Shown piece after piece: positions 7,954-16,504 of a stretch of 64,000 nucleotides of DNA. The stretch comes from Candidatus Thiovulum stygium (GTDB lineage Bacteria; Campylobacterota; Campylobacteria; Campylobacterales; Thiovulaceae). The position numbers were made by a program, and so were the translations under genes. The notes below the pieces were generated by a model that did no database searches, was not told where the DNA came from, and worked only from the letters and a program-made list of their open reading frames with translations. Numbering within the stretch: the stretch's first letter is position 1; every line of letters begins with the position of its first letter. The stretch lies in assembly GCA_021582295.1 (NCBI GenBank), contig CP091137.1, positions 1,258,001 through 1,322,000 of the forward strand, in the 5' to 3' direction.

Positions 7954-8358
7954 CTATTTTTTCTTATTTGCTATATATAAACTTATTGAACCAATGGTAA
8001 TTGCACCAATAATTGCACCAATAGCTATTTCATTTTCTGATCCAATCAATGCTCCAATAACTCCACCAAAAATCGCTCCAACTATAACTGATTTCGCGAT
8101 AAAATCTTCTCGATTTTCAATTTTAAATTTATTAGCAAAACTATCATCATTATTACTTTGATATATTTTAGAAGATGAACTGTCGCTATTTTTATTAACA
8201 GGCTTATTACTTTGTGCCGTGTTTTTATTCATAGAATCATTATTACTTTGATATATTTTAGAAGATGAACTGTCGCTATTTTTATTAACAGGCTTATTAC
8301 TTTGTGCCGTTTTTTTATTCATAGAATCGTATTTGCTTGAATGTGGAATTGAACCCAT
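7954..8358 (-). CDS. Small membrane protein with duplicated 30-residue repeat and glycine-zipper segment
   Basis: Two 30-residue copies (NKKTAQSNKPVNKNSDSSSS and NKNTAQSNKPVNKNSDSSSS, each followed by KIYQSNND) fill the polar N-terminal half. The C-terminal half has about 45 hydrophobic residues rich in Gly and Ile (GAIFGGVIGALIG, IGAIIGAITIG), a glycine-zipper pattern that could be one or two membrane spans or a small pore. It ends in ANKKK. No family name is recognised. It sits between the 53-residue membrane protein and the Csx20-like gene with short gaps and its own AGGA site. Co-transcription with a Csx20-like gene suggests a signalling-linked membrane function, as inference only. Confidence 0.7.
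   Translation of the reverse strand: MGSIPHSSKYDSMNKKTAQSNKPVNKNSDSSSSKIYQSNNDSMNKNTAQSNKPVNKNSDSSSSKIYQSNNDDSFANKFKIENREDFIAKSVIVGAIFGGVIGALIGSENEIAIGAIIGAITIGSISLYIANKKK
8150..8329 (-). repeat. Two tandem 90-bp direct repeats inside a coding sequence
   Basis: Period 90 bases, copies 8150-8239 and 8240-8329, differing by very few bases (for example G/T at 8221 versus the matching position 8311). The length is a multiple of three, so the reading frame survives. Near identity implies a recent duplication and possible copy-number variation. Confidence 0.85.
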
Positions 8359-8378
8359 AATTTTTCCTTTTTGTTATT

Positions 8379-8540
8379 TTATTGTACAGAACAATCGTTC
8401 ATTTTGTTGTAAGAAATATATATTGAAACTATAATTGTAATTATCCCAAACATAGAAATTATAGGGTTAATTACTAAACTGCTTAAACTTATTAAGCCAA
8501 AAGCGATTAAAAACATGCTAAATAAAAGTGCTATTTCCAT
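8379..8540 (-). CDS. 53-residue membrane protein
   Basis: First gene of the Csx20-like operon. It is almost entirely hydrophobic, with two membrane segments (ALLFSMFLIAFGLISLSSLV and MFGIITIIVSIYIS) joined by a short NP turn, ending in NKMNDCSVQ. A clear AGGA ribosome site precedes the ATG at 8540. It ends 20 bases before the repeat-containing gene. No family is recognised. It resembles the tiny two-span proteins often found beside defence or toxin genes, but nothing in the sequence proves such a role. Confidence 0.6.
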   Translation of the reverse strand: MEIALLFSMFLIAFGLISLSSLVINPIISMFGIITIIVSIYISYNKMNDCSVQ

Positions 8541-8620
8541 TTATTTTCCTTTTTTATTTTGATTTCTTGAGTGAAATTATAAAAAAGGAACAAGACAAAA
8601 AGAGTCAATAAATTAAGCTT

Positions 8621-9655
8621 TTAATATTTAAAAATTTCTCCAATAATTTTGCTTTGATTTAACTTTAATTCAAAATCTTTACGAGCAAATTCTTCAGCCT
8701 TATTTATATCACCGCTAGATTTACCACTTACTATAATTTTTTCACCTAAAATCGTTTGTTGCCCATCTTTAAATTCAATTTGAATAGAGACTTTTAAAAC
8801 AAACTTGCCAAAAATAATAATCCTGTCTTTATAAATATTTAAATTAATATCTATAAATTTATAATCATTTGATTTAGTAAAATGATCTTTAGTAACATAA
8901 CCTCGTTCATTTAAGAATTTTTTAAAAGTTGTTTTAAAATTTTCATCACCATTAACTTTAAAAGCGAGAAAATTTTTAAATTTAATAATCTCATTTTCAA
9001 GATTATTAATATTTTCAATAAATTTATTAATATTAAAAGATGGATTGATATTTTTTATAATAGACAATTCAGATTTTATTTTTTCTAATTTAAATAAAAG
9101 CTCATTTGATTTTTTTAATTTTTCAATTTGATTAGCAAAATTTTTATTAAAATCTCGTTTGACCTCATCGAAACTTAAATTTATTTTTCTTTCAAGATTT
9201 TCACCAAGTTCAAATTTATTAACAGCAACTTTAACCAAATAATTATTATTAAAAATTTCAGATTTAACAATTTTATAGTTATTAAATTCTATTTTTTTAA
9301 TACTTTGTTCAATTGCAAGAGATAGATCTCGATTTCCAATATTATTCGATAAAGTAGTATGACTTTTATAAGTTGAAGCAACTTCGATACTAATTCGTGA
9401 AGCAATAGAATTCAGAGCCTGAGCAACAGAATCAAGTTCAGTTGAACTTTCACCGAGACCATAATAAATTTCATTATTATCTAAATTAGAATTAGAAGCT
9501 TGAGAATACCAATCGGGATATTTTTTAATTTGAGTTTGTTCTATATTTTGAGCTTCAACTTTTTTATTAGAAAAAAAGCAACCTGAAAAACTCCCTCCTG
9601 TGAGAACAAGAGAGAAAATTATAAAACTATTTTTAGAAATCTTTAATTTCAACAT
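8621..9655 (-). CDS. LPP20-family lipoprotein
   Basis: The signal peptide ends in GGSFSGC, a lipobox at about residue 26. The mature part begins with the LPP20 landmark PDWY, followed by YYGLGESSTELDSVAQALNSIA, which resembles the LPP20/FlgP-type fold. A middle coiled-coil region (about residues 165-235) precedes an alpha/beta C-terminal part. The start overlaps the end of the MotB-like gene by 23 bases, so the two are translationally linked. LPP20 relatives are outer-membrane or flagellar-basal-disc lipoproteins. An ACCTCATC copy lies at 9162. Confidence 0.75.
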   Translation of the reverse strand: MLKLKISKNSFIIFSLVLTGGSFSGCFFSNKKVEAQNIEQTQIKKYPDWYSQASNSNLDNNEIYYGLGESSTELDSVAQALNSIASRISIEVASTYKSHTTLSNNIGNRDLSLAIEQSIKKIEFNNYKIVKSEIFNNNYLVKVAVNKFELGENLERKINLSFDEVKRDFNKNFANQIEKLKKSNELLFKLEKIKSELSIIKNINPSFNINKFIENINNLENEIIKFKNFLAFKVNGDENFKTTFKKFLNERGYVTKDHFTKSNDYKFIDINLNIYKDRIIIFGKFVLKVSIQIEFKDGQQTILGEKIIVSGKSSGDINKAEEFARKDFELKLNQSKIIGEIFKY

Positions 9656-10433
9656 CTTTACCTAAACCAGAATCAAGAACTGATTTTTTAGTTTTATCTT
9701 TAGAATCTTTATGTTTTGCAATAAATCTAATTTCAACTCTTCGATTTTTGGCTCGACCCTCTTCAGTGTAATTTGAGGCAATTGGACGAAATTCGCCGAA
9801 ACCTGCTCCGTGAGTCTTTTTAGGAGAGACACCATTTTTTACAAGTTCTTTTACAACAGTTATAGCTCGTGCTGCTGAAAGTTGCCAATTATCTTCAAAG
9901 ACATCTTTCATTTTTAAAGGGGAATCATCGGTGTAACCTCGAACACTAACTTCGATATCTTGCGGAAGCTGATTAATAATTTGCGAAACTCGTTTTAAAA
10001 ATAGAGTTGAATCACCTTCAACTAATTTTGAACTTCCATCTGCAAATAAAATACTTGCAGGTAAATTAATCATAAAACCCTCTTCAGCATCTTGAAGTGT
10101 AATTGCTGGACCACCTCCAGAATCGATAAATTCGTTTGCTTCAACAACAGCTGAAGCAATTCGATTTACAGCATCAGCGGTTTCATCAACTGTTTCTAAT
10201 GGAGTCGCCATCTGTTTTCTTTCTGGACTAATTTCGGATTGAATTCCACCTTCGAGAACTGACATTGCACCATTTAAAGAACCGATAGCTTCGGCGATTT
10301 TATTTCTGTCCATAGTTGACATCGAAAGCAAAAGAATAAAGAATGTCAAAAGAAGACTCATCATGTCTCCAAATGCTGCTAACCATCCCGGAAGACATTT
10401 TGGACAAAGGCAAACACATTTTTTACCACCCAT
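9633..10433 (-). CDS. motB: MotB/OmpA-family stator-like protein
   Basis: A cytosolic Cys-rich start (CVCLCPKC) is followed by a single membrane helix at about residues 17-40 with the conserved proton-carrying aspartate at about 23 (FGDMMSLLLTFF). The C-terminal half is an OmpA-type peptidoglycan-binding domain (VSVRGYTDD, NWQLSAARA, GFGEFRP, NRRVEIRF). These are the defining parts of MotB, the flagellar stator subunit that anchors to the wall. No motA lies beside it. It sits instead between tolC and an LPP20 lipoprotein, so it may be a MotB-like partner of another envelope machine; the symbol is provisional. Confidence 0.8.
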   Translation of the reverse strand: MGGKKCVCLCPKCLPGWLAAFGDMMSLLLTFFILLLSMSTMDRNKIAEAIGSLNGAMSVLEGGIQSEISPERKQMATPLETVDETADAVNRIASAVVEANEFIDSGGGPAITLQDAEEGFMINLPASILFADGSSKLVEGDSTLFLKRVSQIINQLPQDIEVSVRGYTDDSPLKMKDVFEDNWQLSAARAITVVKELVKNGVSPKKTHGAGFGEFRPIASNYTEEGRAKNRRVEIRFIAKHKDSKDKTKKSVLDSGLGKDVEIKDF

Positions 10434-10445
10434 ATTTTTTTAACC

Positions 10446-11645
10446 TCACATATCCATTAATTTTATGACAGAAAGTTTAGCCAACTCCTGTTCAAGTTCA
10501 TATATTTTTGAATCATATTTTATAATTTTGACTCTATTTTTTAACATTTCTACATCATCAGCAGTTTTTAAATTATGTTTATAATAAGCTTCAGTTGTAT
10601 CTAAAATTTTTTCATAACTTTTTATAGCATCTAAATTATTTTTTACTTTTCGTTCTATACTTTCAAGTTGATAAATTGCTCGATAATATATGCTATTTTG
10701 ATTTTCTCGAGAATCCGCAAATTTTGATTTAGCCTGTAAATAAGTTATTTGAGCAGTTTCAATTGCATCAAAAAAATTAAAGCCTATCGGAATAGTTAAT
10801 TTTAAGCCATATTTATATGAATCTTCTTTTCCTGTAAATATTTTACTATTTTCCCATTGATAAGCTCCAAAAAGCGATAATTTCGGTAAATATTGAGTAT
10901 AAGCCAAGTTTTTATCTATTTCAAGATTCATAATCTCTTTTGAACCTATATCTAAATCTATATTTTTATTAATAAAATCATCATATTTTGGTAAAATAAA
11001 CTTAGAAATATTTATTTGATCATAAGATAAATCTGTAATATCTTTTAAACTAGAAATCAGATCAATTCTATTGCTCAAAATATTTTCTTCGATATTTTTC
11101 ATATTATTTAATTCGATAATAGATTGATCAAGTTGAACTAAATTTATAACACCTTTTATATAACTATCTTCTTGATTCTGAATAATTAACTCTTGATTTT
11201 CAATAGAAAGTTTCTGTTTTTTTAATTCGACATCAAGTTTTTTAAGATTTAAAACTATATTATATAAATTAAAGATAAGTTCTCGCTCATTTTTATTTAA
11301 AATAGCCATATTAAGAGTTTTAACTATTTTGCCTTTTTCTATTTGATAGCTAATTCCACCACTTCTAAAAATATCTTGAGAAATGGTTGCAGAGAAATTT
11401 GGATAATTATTACTAATTCCTTTTGCTTCAGAAAAATTATAAGAGGTTTCTAAATTTAAGCCTCCAAGCCATAAATTACTTATAGTCTTGCTACTTGCAT
11501 TAATTTGTTCTCTACTTTTTTCTAAAAAATCTCGTTTGCTATTTTTTAATAAATTATTGCTATTTTTTATATCATCACTAAAAAAGATAACTGGAGTTAT
11601 ATAAATCAGTGAAGCTAAAAAATAAAACTTTTTATTTTTGCTCAC
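10446..11645 (-). CDS. TolC-family outer-membrane efflux protein
   Basis: A 399-residue protein with a signal peptide followed by long amphipathic helices and repeated Asn/Leu/Glu periodicity typical of TolC. Recognisable are LGGLNLETSYNFSEAKGISN (strand region), KYDDFINKNIDLDI, YLPKLSLFGAYQW, and KLTIPIGFNFFDAIE near the second repeat. TolC trimers form the outer-membrane duct for type I secretion or efflux. It overlaps the adaptor gene upstream by four bases and ends 12 bases before the MotB-like gene. No inner-membrane transporter is in the operon, so the full pump is incomplete here. Confidence 0.8.
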   Translation of the reverse strand: MSKNKKFYFLASLIYITPVIFFSDDIKNSNNLLKNSKRDFLEKSREQINASSKTISNLWLGGLNLETSYNFSEAKGISNNYPNFSATISQDIFRSGGISYQIEKGKIVKTLNMAILNKNERELIFNLYNIVLNLKKLDVELKKQKLSIENQELIIQNQEDSYIKGVINLVQLDQSIIELNNMKNIEENILSNRIDLISSLKDITDLSYDQINISKFILPKYDDFINKNIDLDIGSKEIMNLEIDKNLAYTQYLPKLSLFGAYQWENSKIFTGKEDSYKYGLKLTIPIGFNFFDAIETAQITYLQAKSKFADSRENQNSIYYRAIYQLESIERKVKNNLDAIKSYEKILDTTEAYYKHNLKTADDVEMLKNRVKIIKYDSKIYELEQELAKLSVIKLMDM

Positions 11646-12385
11646 TTTTGAAACTCCACTTTAACGATTTTGCCAAAAGTTGCACTTTTAGGATTTTTAT
11701 TTTCTTTTACAAGTCTAACTTGATAAGCAGAAACTCGTTCAGTATCTTTAACTTTAGATACTTTTTCAACTTTCCATTCACTAGTTTTAACTCCATCGAT
11801 AAAAATTCTTTTAGTTGTTATATTATCAATATCTTCAGGAACTGCAAAAATATCAATTCTACTTTTAGAAAAATCAAAATATTCAAAAAGCTTTTTTCCT
11901 GGAGAAACATATTCATATTCATTGACATAAATTTTTCCGAGATAGCCACCAGAAAGATAAAATCTCTTTTTTTCGCGATTATTTTCTTTAATTTTTAGTT
12001 CCATATTTGTAGTCAAAAGAGAATTTTTAGTTTCAAGAGTTGAAAGAGCTTCTTGATTTTGTTCATATTTACTAATTTGTCTCAAAGATTTTTTACTTTG
12101 AAGATTTTGATATCTTAAATCAAGGGCATCATTTAAGATATCTTGTTTATCTCGAAGTGAGTCTATTTCGATGTCATCATTAGTTATATCAAGTTGAATA
12201 ACTAAAATACTTTTATCTACATAAGAAAATTCTTTTGAGAGTGCCATCGTTTTAACGATTCCGCCAATTTCAGCCTCAACTGAATGAGTTTGATATGGAA
12301 TGATTTGAGCCATATAGTGATCGCTATATAATATTTGACTTGTTGTTAAAAACGACATTATTAAAAAATGGCTTTTTTTAAACAT
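11642..12385 (-). CDS. HlyD-like periplasmic adaptor protein
   Basis: A 247-residue exported protein beginning with a signal peptide (SFLTTSQILYSD). VEAEIGGIVKTMALSKEF resembles the lipoyl-type hairpin start of membrane-fusion proteins. A coiled-coil middle (about residues 80-140) and beta-barrel-like end (GKIYVNEYEYVSPGKKLFEY) follow. With TolC directly downstream and overlapping by four bases it most likely bridges TolC to an inner-membrane partner encoded elsewhere. It is shorter than most HlyD proteins, with a compact hairpin. Regulation is presumably shared with the upstream radical SAM and secretin genes. Confidence 0.7.
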   Translation of the reverse strand: MFKKSHFLIMSFLTTSQILYSDHYMAQIIPYQTHSVEAEIGGIVKTMALSKEFSYVDKSILVIQLDITNDDIEIDSLRDKQDILNDALDLRYQNLQSKKSLRQISKYEQNQEALSTLETKNSLLTTNMELKIKENNREKKRFYLSGGYLGKIYVNEYEYVSPGKKLFEYFDFSKSRIDIFAVPEDIDNITTKRIFIDGVKTSEWKVEKVSKVKDTERVSAYQVRLVKENKNPKSATFGKIVKVEFQK

Positions 12386-12411
12386 ATTTTATATAATCCT
12401 TTATAATAATT

Positions 12412-13356
12412 TTAATCTTTATATTGATGAGGTTGATAAAACTCAACATTACCAACTCGTTTAATATCAAGAAGTCCTTCGATTAACAAAATATTAAAAT
12501 TTTCAATTGTTTGAAAATCAAAAAGAGAACCAATGTCATATCTGGTCAAAGGTCTCAAAGAGAGTGTGTGAAGTAATTCTGTTTTAGTTAAAGAGCCTTT
12601 AAAATTTTCATTATCTTGTTTTTTTGCAATATAGATAGGCAAACTGCGATCAAACATTGTTGAAATTTTATATAACTCATCATAAGTTATAGGTCGAACA
12701 GAATAAGCTGGAGGTCTTTCGACAGTTCCAATATCGATTCTAGTTATATTATTAAATGATAATAGAGTTTTATTTAACTCTTCGATTTCTATATAGCTAT
12801 TATTAATATTATCTAAAAACAATATTTCTATATATAAATCTCCTTTGAATTCATAACTAAAACTTTTGATACCATCTTTTATATGATCAATTCTAATTCC
12901 TCGCATTGGTCTATCAATTTGTTGAAAACATCGATTTGTTGCACAATCAAGAGATAATTTCACTTTATTAAATTTTAAAAGAGCATTTTTTACATTTGGC
13001 ATCCAAATAGTAGAAGCATTAGATAAAATAAGAGTTTTTATATTTCTTTGAATACTTATTGGTTGAAAAAGTTCCATAAGTTCATTTAAATCTTCATAAA
13101 GAGTTGGTTCTCCATTTGCTGTAAAAGTTAAAACATCAATATCTTTAAATTTATTTAAAGCTTCAAGAATATCATAAACGATTTGTTCTTTTGATACTTT
13201 AGAAATTTGTTTAGAGACTCGTTCGTTCTCTTTGCCTAATTCGCAATATAAACAGTCAAAATTACACTGTTTTATATTTGGTGACAAATCAACTCCGAGA
13301 GATATTCCAAATCTACGAGAATTAATTGGTCCAAAAACAACAGTATGATAAGCCAA
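12412..13356 (-). CDS. Radical SAM protein of unknown substrate
   Basis: The radical SAM cluster ligands are seen as CNFDCLYCE at about residues 32-40, a C-x3-C-x2-C motif. The SAM-binding TANGEPTLY (GGE-equivalent) follows at about 80. The C-terminal third resembles a small winged-helix domain (LTKTELLHTLSLRPLTRYDI). It looks like the stand-alone radical SAM proteins found in many Campylobacterota, which begin with VFGPINSRRFGISLG and whose reaction is not established. It starts two bases after the secretin stop. One motif copy lies at 12426. I cannot name a substrate. Confidence 0.8.
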   Translation of the reverse strand: MAYHTVVFGPINSRRFGISLGVDLSPNIKQCNFDCLYCELGKENERVSKQISKVSKEQIVYDILEALNKFKDIDVLTFTANGEPTLYEDLNELMELFQPISIQRNIKTLILSNASTIWMPNVKNALLKFNKVKLSLDCATNRCFQQIDRPMRGIRIDHIKDGIKSFSYEFKGDLYIEILFLDNINNSYIEIEELNKTLLSFNNITRIDIGTVERPPAYSVRPITYDELYKISTMFDRSLPIYIAKKQDNENFKGSLTKTELLHTLSLRPLTRYDIGSLFDFQTIENFNILLIEGLLDIKRVGNVEFYQPHQYKD

Positions 13357-13358
13357 TT

Positions 13359-14759
13359 TTATAACTCCTTTTCATTTATATAATTATATTTTTTATCTAA
13401 TTTTAATTCTCCAGCTTCTATTATATATGGAGTAATTATGATAATTAGTTCTTCATTTTTAAATATTCTTTTTTCAGATCTAAAAAAAGATCCCAAAACA
13501 GGAATATATCCTAAAAGTGGAACTACTGTTTTTTCAACTGTTTGAGATTTTGTAATTAAACCACCTAAAACAATTTTTTTGCCATTTTCAGTTGTAATAA
13601 CTGATGAAAGTTGTTTTTTTGTTAAATCTGGTGGAACGGTTCTTTTATTATCAGTTGTAATAGTTTGAACTGTTTGACTTACAGATGGATTAATATTAAG
13701 TGTAATGCGATTATTTGTTGAGATTTCAGCAGTTATATCTAATAAAACACCTGCAAAAACACTTTCAACTTTTGTTGAATTCGATGTATTTGAAGTTCCT
13801 GATTTACTATCTGAAATATGAGTCTCTTCAATTGTATAAAAATATTCGTTTCCAACTGAGATCATTGCAGGTTGATTATTTAAAGCAACAATTCGTGGAT
13901 TAGAAATAGATGTTACATGTCCTTTAAATTTTAAAAACTGAAGTATATTTTCTACTGATGCCGTTGTAATAACACTAGAAAATTTATCTTGTAATCCTGG
14001 AATTTGAGTCTCTCCACCTGAGGTAACTATATTATTATAAAATTCATTCCAATTTATACCTGTTAAATTACTTTTATTTAAACTAACACTTAAAATATTT
14101 ACATCAATTAAGACTTGCTTTCTTAATTTTTCTTCCATTTTGATGAGATATTTTTCAACTCGAGATAGTTGCGAAATTGTTCCAGATACTGTAATTAAAC
14201 CTGCTTTTTGATTAATTATTGGTTTTTTAGGCATATAGCCATCTTCTGGTCTAAATAAAATGCTCTCTAATTCAGCTTCCAAGCCTCCCCAAAAATTATC
14301 AAAAGTTGTAAAACTTGCAATTTTTGTTCCTACATTTGTTGTTCCACCTGATGAACCTGAAGAACTTCCGTCGCCTCCAACTTTTACTTCAGTTGAAGAT
14401 TCACCAGTTCTATTCGAAGCTATATAATCTATATGATAAGTAGCTGTTTTTATATATGATACTTTTAATAAATCATCTTTTAAAGCATAAAATATATTAT
14501 TTTCGGTCAAAACAATATCTAAAATATCTTCTAAACTTTTATTTTTTATATAAACTTTGTTTAATTTGCTATTTAGAATTTTATTATCTACTGATGTATC
14601 TAAAATTAAATTTAATTTACAGACATCTACCATTTGATTTATAAAATCTATTAATTTTGAATTCTCAACCGAACTAATATTAAAAACTCTACCGTTGCAC
14701 GAGTGTCCTTGCAGTGTAAAACTTAAAAATATTGAGATAGTAATAATTTTAAATATCAA
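13359..14759 (-). CDS. Secretin of the MshL/PilQ type (CtsD-like)
   Basis: Outer-membrane secretin forming the channel for a type IV pilus, type II-like or DNA-transformation machine. A signal peptide precedes N-terminal STN/N1-like domains (SLEDILDIVLTENNIFYAL). A Ser/Gly-rich linker at about residues 120-140 follows. The C-terminal secretin domain ends with the conserved VPLLGYIPVLGSFFRSEKR and ELIIIITPYIIE. In Campylobacter, CtsD of this type is required for natural transformation. No pilus ATPase or pilin gene is adjacent; the rest of the operon is radical SAM, HlyD/TolC and MotB-like. It is the first gene of that operon. Confidence 0.85.
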   Translation of the reverse strand: MIFKIITISIFLSFTLQGHSCNGRVFNISSVENSKLIDFINQMVDVCKLNLILDTSVDNKILNSKLNKVYIKNKSLEDILDIVLTENNIFYALKDDLLKVSYIKTATYHIDYIASNRTGESSTEVKVGGDGSSSGSSGGTTNVGTKIASFTTFDNFWGGLEAELESILFRPEDGYMPKKPIINQKAGLITVSGTISQLSRVEKYLIKMEEKLRKQVLIDVNILSVSLNKSNLTGINWNEFYNNIVTSGGETQIPGLQDKFSSVITTASVENILQFLKFKGHVTSISNPRIVALNNQPAMISVGNEYFYTIEETHISDSKSGTSNTSNSTKVESVFAGVLLDITAEISTNNRITLNINPSVSQTVQTITTDNKRTVPPDLTKKQLSSVITTENGKKIVLGGLITKSQTVEKTVVPLLGYIPVLGSFFRSEKRIFKNEELIIIITPYIIEAGELKLDKKYNYINEKEL

Positions 14760-14996
14760 TTGGAATCCTTAACGAAAAAATATAACTATCATTTAATTAA
14801 TATCAAATTAATTTAAATATAGGCTTAAATCAAAATGACATTATAGTAAAATTTAAATATATTTAAAGAATCTAAAAATCTAAAAATTTCGAAACTAAAC
14901 ATTCATATTTTTCATTCATGAGATTTTAAGGTTCGTTTATGTAAAATTTCAGATAACAAAATAGCCTTTTTTGTCCCCTCTGGGGATCGCCAAACA

Positions 14997-15044
14997 CTAA
15001 TTGTAACCTTGTCTTACACAACGAAACAAATTTTTATTATCCCC
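14997..15044 (-). pseudogene. DUF1566 C-terminal tail remnant
   Basis: On the minus strand this reads GDNKNLFRCVRQGYN then stop. The motif FRCVR at the very end is the usual close of DUF1566 proteins and matches the neighbouring intact gene, which ends QNNKGWFRCVR. The rest of the gene is gone, flanked by the two CCCC-GGGG palindromes. Confidence 0.5.
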
Positions 15045-15278
15045 ACTGGGGCTTTTTCTCCGTAACTACCACAAACTATTTTAATTTAAAACATCAAATT
15101 CAAAATCTTTCTTATTTTTCTGACCTCATCTCATTTTGATTTTATAAATCATGAAATTGTTGTAAAAGTAATTTAAATTTAAATTTTTTTGTTTCAGTGG
15201 AATAGTCAGAGACAATTCCCTACATTTTAATAATTGCTATTTTTTATAACTTAGTTTATTGTTTTTGATATTTTTTGG

Positions 15279-15302
15279 ATATTCGGGTCGTAGCCCGAAT
15301 AT
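15279..15302. repeat. 9-bp inverted repeat hairpin
   Basis: ATATTCGGG and CCCGAATAT flank a six-base loop, TCGTAG. The loop's reverse complement CTACGA appears as the loop of the next palindrome at about 15340, so the two hairpins share a design and may form one mobile or extragenic palindrome unit. Confidence 0.55.
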
Positions 15303-15465
15303 GACGGAAGAGAAAACAGCCCGAACCGTCATTCTCGTGCTACGACACGGGAATCCATTGCAATTTATTTGTTTCGTTTGCTTTGAGTTTGTTCTTCATA
15401 TCTAAAAATAAATAAGAACTTTTGGGACAAGCCCAAAAGTTAATAGATAAATAGATAAGAAAACA

Positions 15466-16500
15466 TTATCTCACACAACGAAACCAACCCTTATTGTTCT
15501 GATAGCTGTCGTAGTCATTTCCATTGTTGAAATACAATATCCATGAATCGGAAGTATTTGTTTTACTTATATCTCGAGTCCAAGCAGAGAAACCAAAAAA
15601 TTCAACAAGCTCTTTTGGTAAAAATAGATTGCTGTTTCGTTTATATCTGTTTTCATTAAACCATTTAGCCAAATTATTATCGTTGTCCCATTCACCATAA
15701 TATGCTGTCATTAAAGTGTGAAACTCATCTCGTGAAGGCAATTTCCAATCAGAGTAGCCATCAAGAACTAAATTCTCACAGTAACTTTTTGCTTCATGCC
15801 AATTCATAGTGTTTTTATTCCGATAATCATAAAAACTTCCATTTTCTATATTAGTTTGAATAAAACTTACAAGTTCATCAAAGTTATTTATATTGGCATT
15901 TAAAAATCTCTGGAATAATTCGCCTTTAACCGCTTTTTTCTCCCACATATAACCAGTTTTATTGTCAATAAAAACATTTTCGCGAATTGTGAATCGTTCG
16001 TCTGTTTTTGTCTCAACTTGAGAAATATCCAACTCTTCACCACTTGCATAAGCTTTATTAATCATCTCAATCTCATTCAAGATTCCATTAATCTCTTTGT
16101 CAAGTTCAGAATCATAAGCGGAAATATTTAGTTCTAAATGTCCTACTGAGTTAATTCCACTTATACGATTCATAATATAAATATCATTAGTCTTTAAGAT
16201 AACAGCCTTTAAACTTTTCTTAAGTCGATCATTGATCCCTTGCCATCGAGAAATATAAGGATCGATTCGTTTGAAATGTTCGGGAAAAGATTTTTTAAGA
16301 TCTTCAAGATCATTAATTTTAATATTAACAGTCTCTTGAGTTTTAATAAGAGATTCTTGTTTTTGAAGAATTGCTGGATAACTCTTTTCAAGAAACTCTT
16401 TTACCTCATCTCTAAGTTCATTTTCATTATTACTACAAGATATAAAAATAGAGAATAAAGTAAAAGTCAAGAAAAATTTAAAACTTTGTTTCAAAGTCAT
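15466..16500 (-). CDS. DUF1566 (Lcl C-terminal-like) lipoprotein
   Basis: Start chosen at 16500, which gives MTLKQSFKFFLTFTLFSIFISC: a clean lipoprotein signal ending in FISC, with GGAG upstream. An upstream ATG at 16557 would overlap the preceding gene by 53 bases. Residues about 30-150 form a coiled coil. The C-terminal half is DUF1566, beginning RFTIRENVFIDNKTGYMWEK and containing MNWHEAKSYCENL, GYSDWKLPSRDEF, FSAWTRD and the final GWFRCVR, a fold related to C-type lectins. The domain occurs in adhesion-type surface proteins. It lies four bases after a membrane-anchored coiled-coil gene. One motif copy is at 16403. Confidence 0.75.
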   Translation of the reverse strand: MTLKQSFKFFLTFTLFSIFISCSNNENELRDEVKEFLEKSYPAILQKQESLIKTQETVNIKINDLEDLKKSFPEHFKRIDPYISRWQGINDRLKKSLKAVILKTNDIYIMNRISGINSVGHLELNISAYDSELDKEINGILNEIEMINKAYASGEELDISQVETKTDERFTIRENVFIDNKTGYMWEKKAVKGELFQRFLNANINNFDELVSFIQTNIENGSFYDYRNKNTMNWHEAKSYCENLVLDGYSDWKLPSRDEFHTLMTAYYGEWDNDNNLAKWFNENRYKRNSNLFLPKELVEFFGFSAWTRDISKTNTSDSWILYFNNGNDYDSYQNNKGWFRCVR

Positions 16501-16504
16501 TAAT

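Larger units (their letters stand above)
14760..15465. other. Long intergenic region with palindromes and gene remnants
   Basis: No intact gene is seen in 706 bases. It holds two short perfect palindromes, CCCCTCTGGGG (14975-14985) and CCCCACTGGGG (15041-15051). Between them lies a DUF1566 tail remnant. There is one ACCTCATC (15123), part of a dispersed repeat shared with 56.9 kb (15192-15260 and about 15362-15415), and two larger hairpins at 15279-15302 and about 15333-15356. The second resembles widespread extragenic palindromes of the form CATTCTCGTG-loop-CACGGGAAT. Confidence 0.65.

Noticed and set aside
8150-8329. CRISPR array next to the Csx20-like gene
   Set aside because: Only two contiguous 90-bp repeats without spacers, and they are in-frame coding sequence.
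11609-11998. 129-residue plus-strand frame
   Set aside because: Antisense to tolC and adaptor genes, Phe/Lys-rich composition typical of shadow frames.
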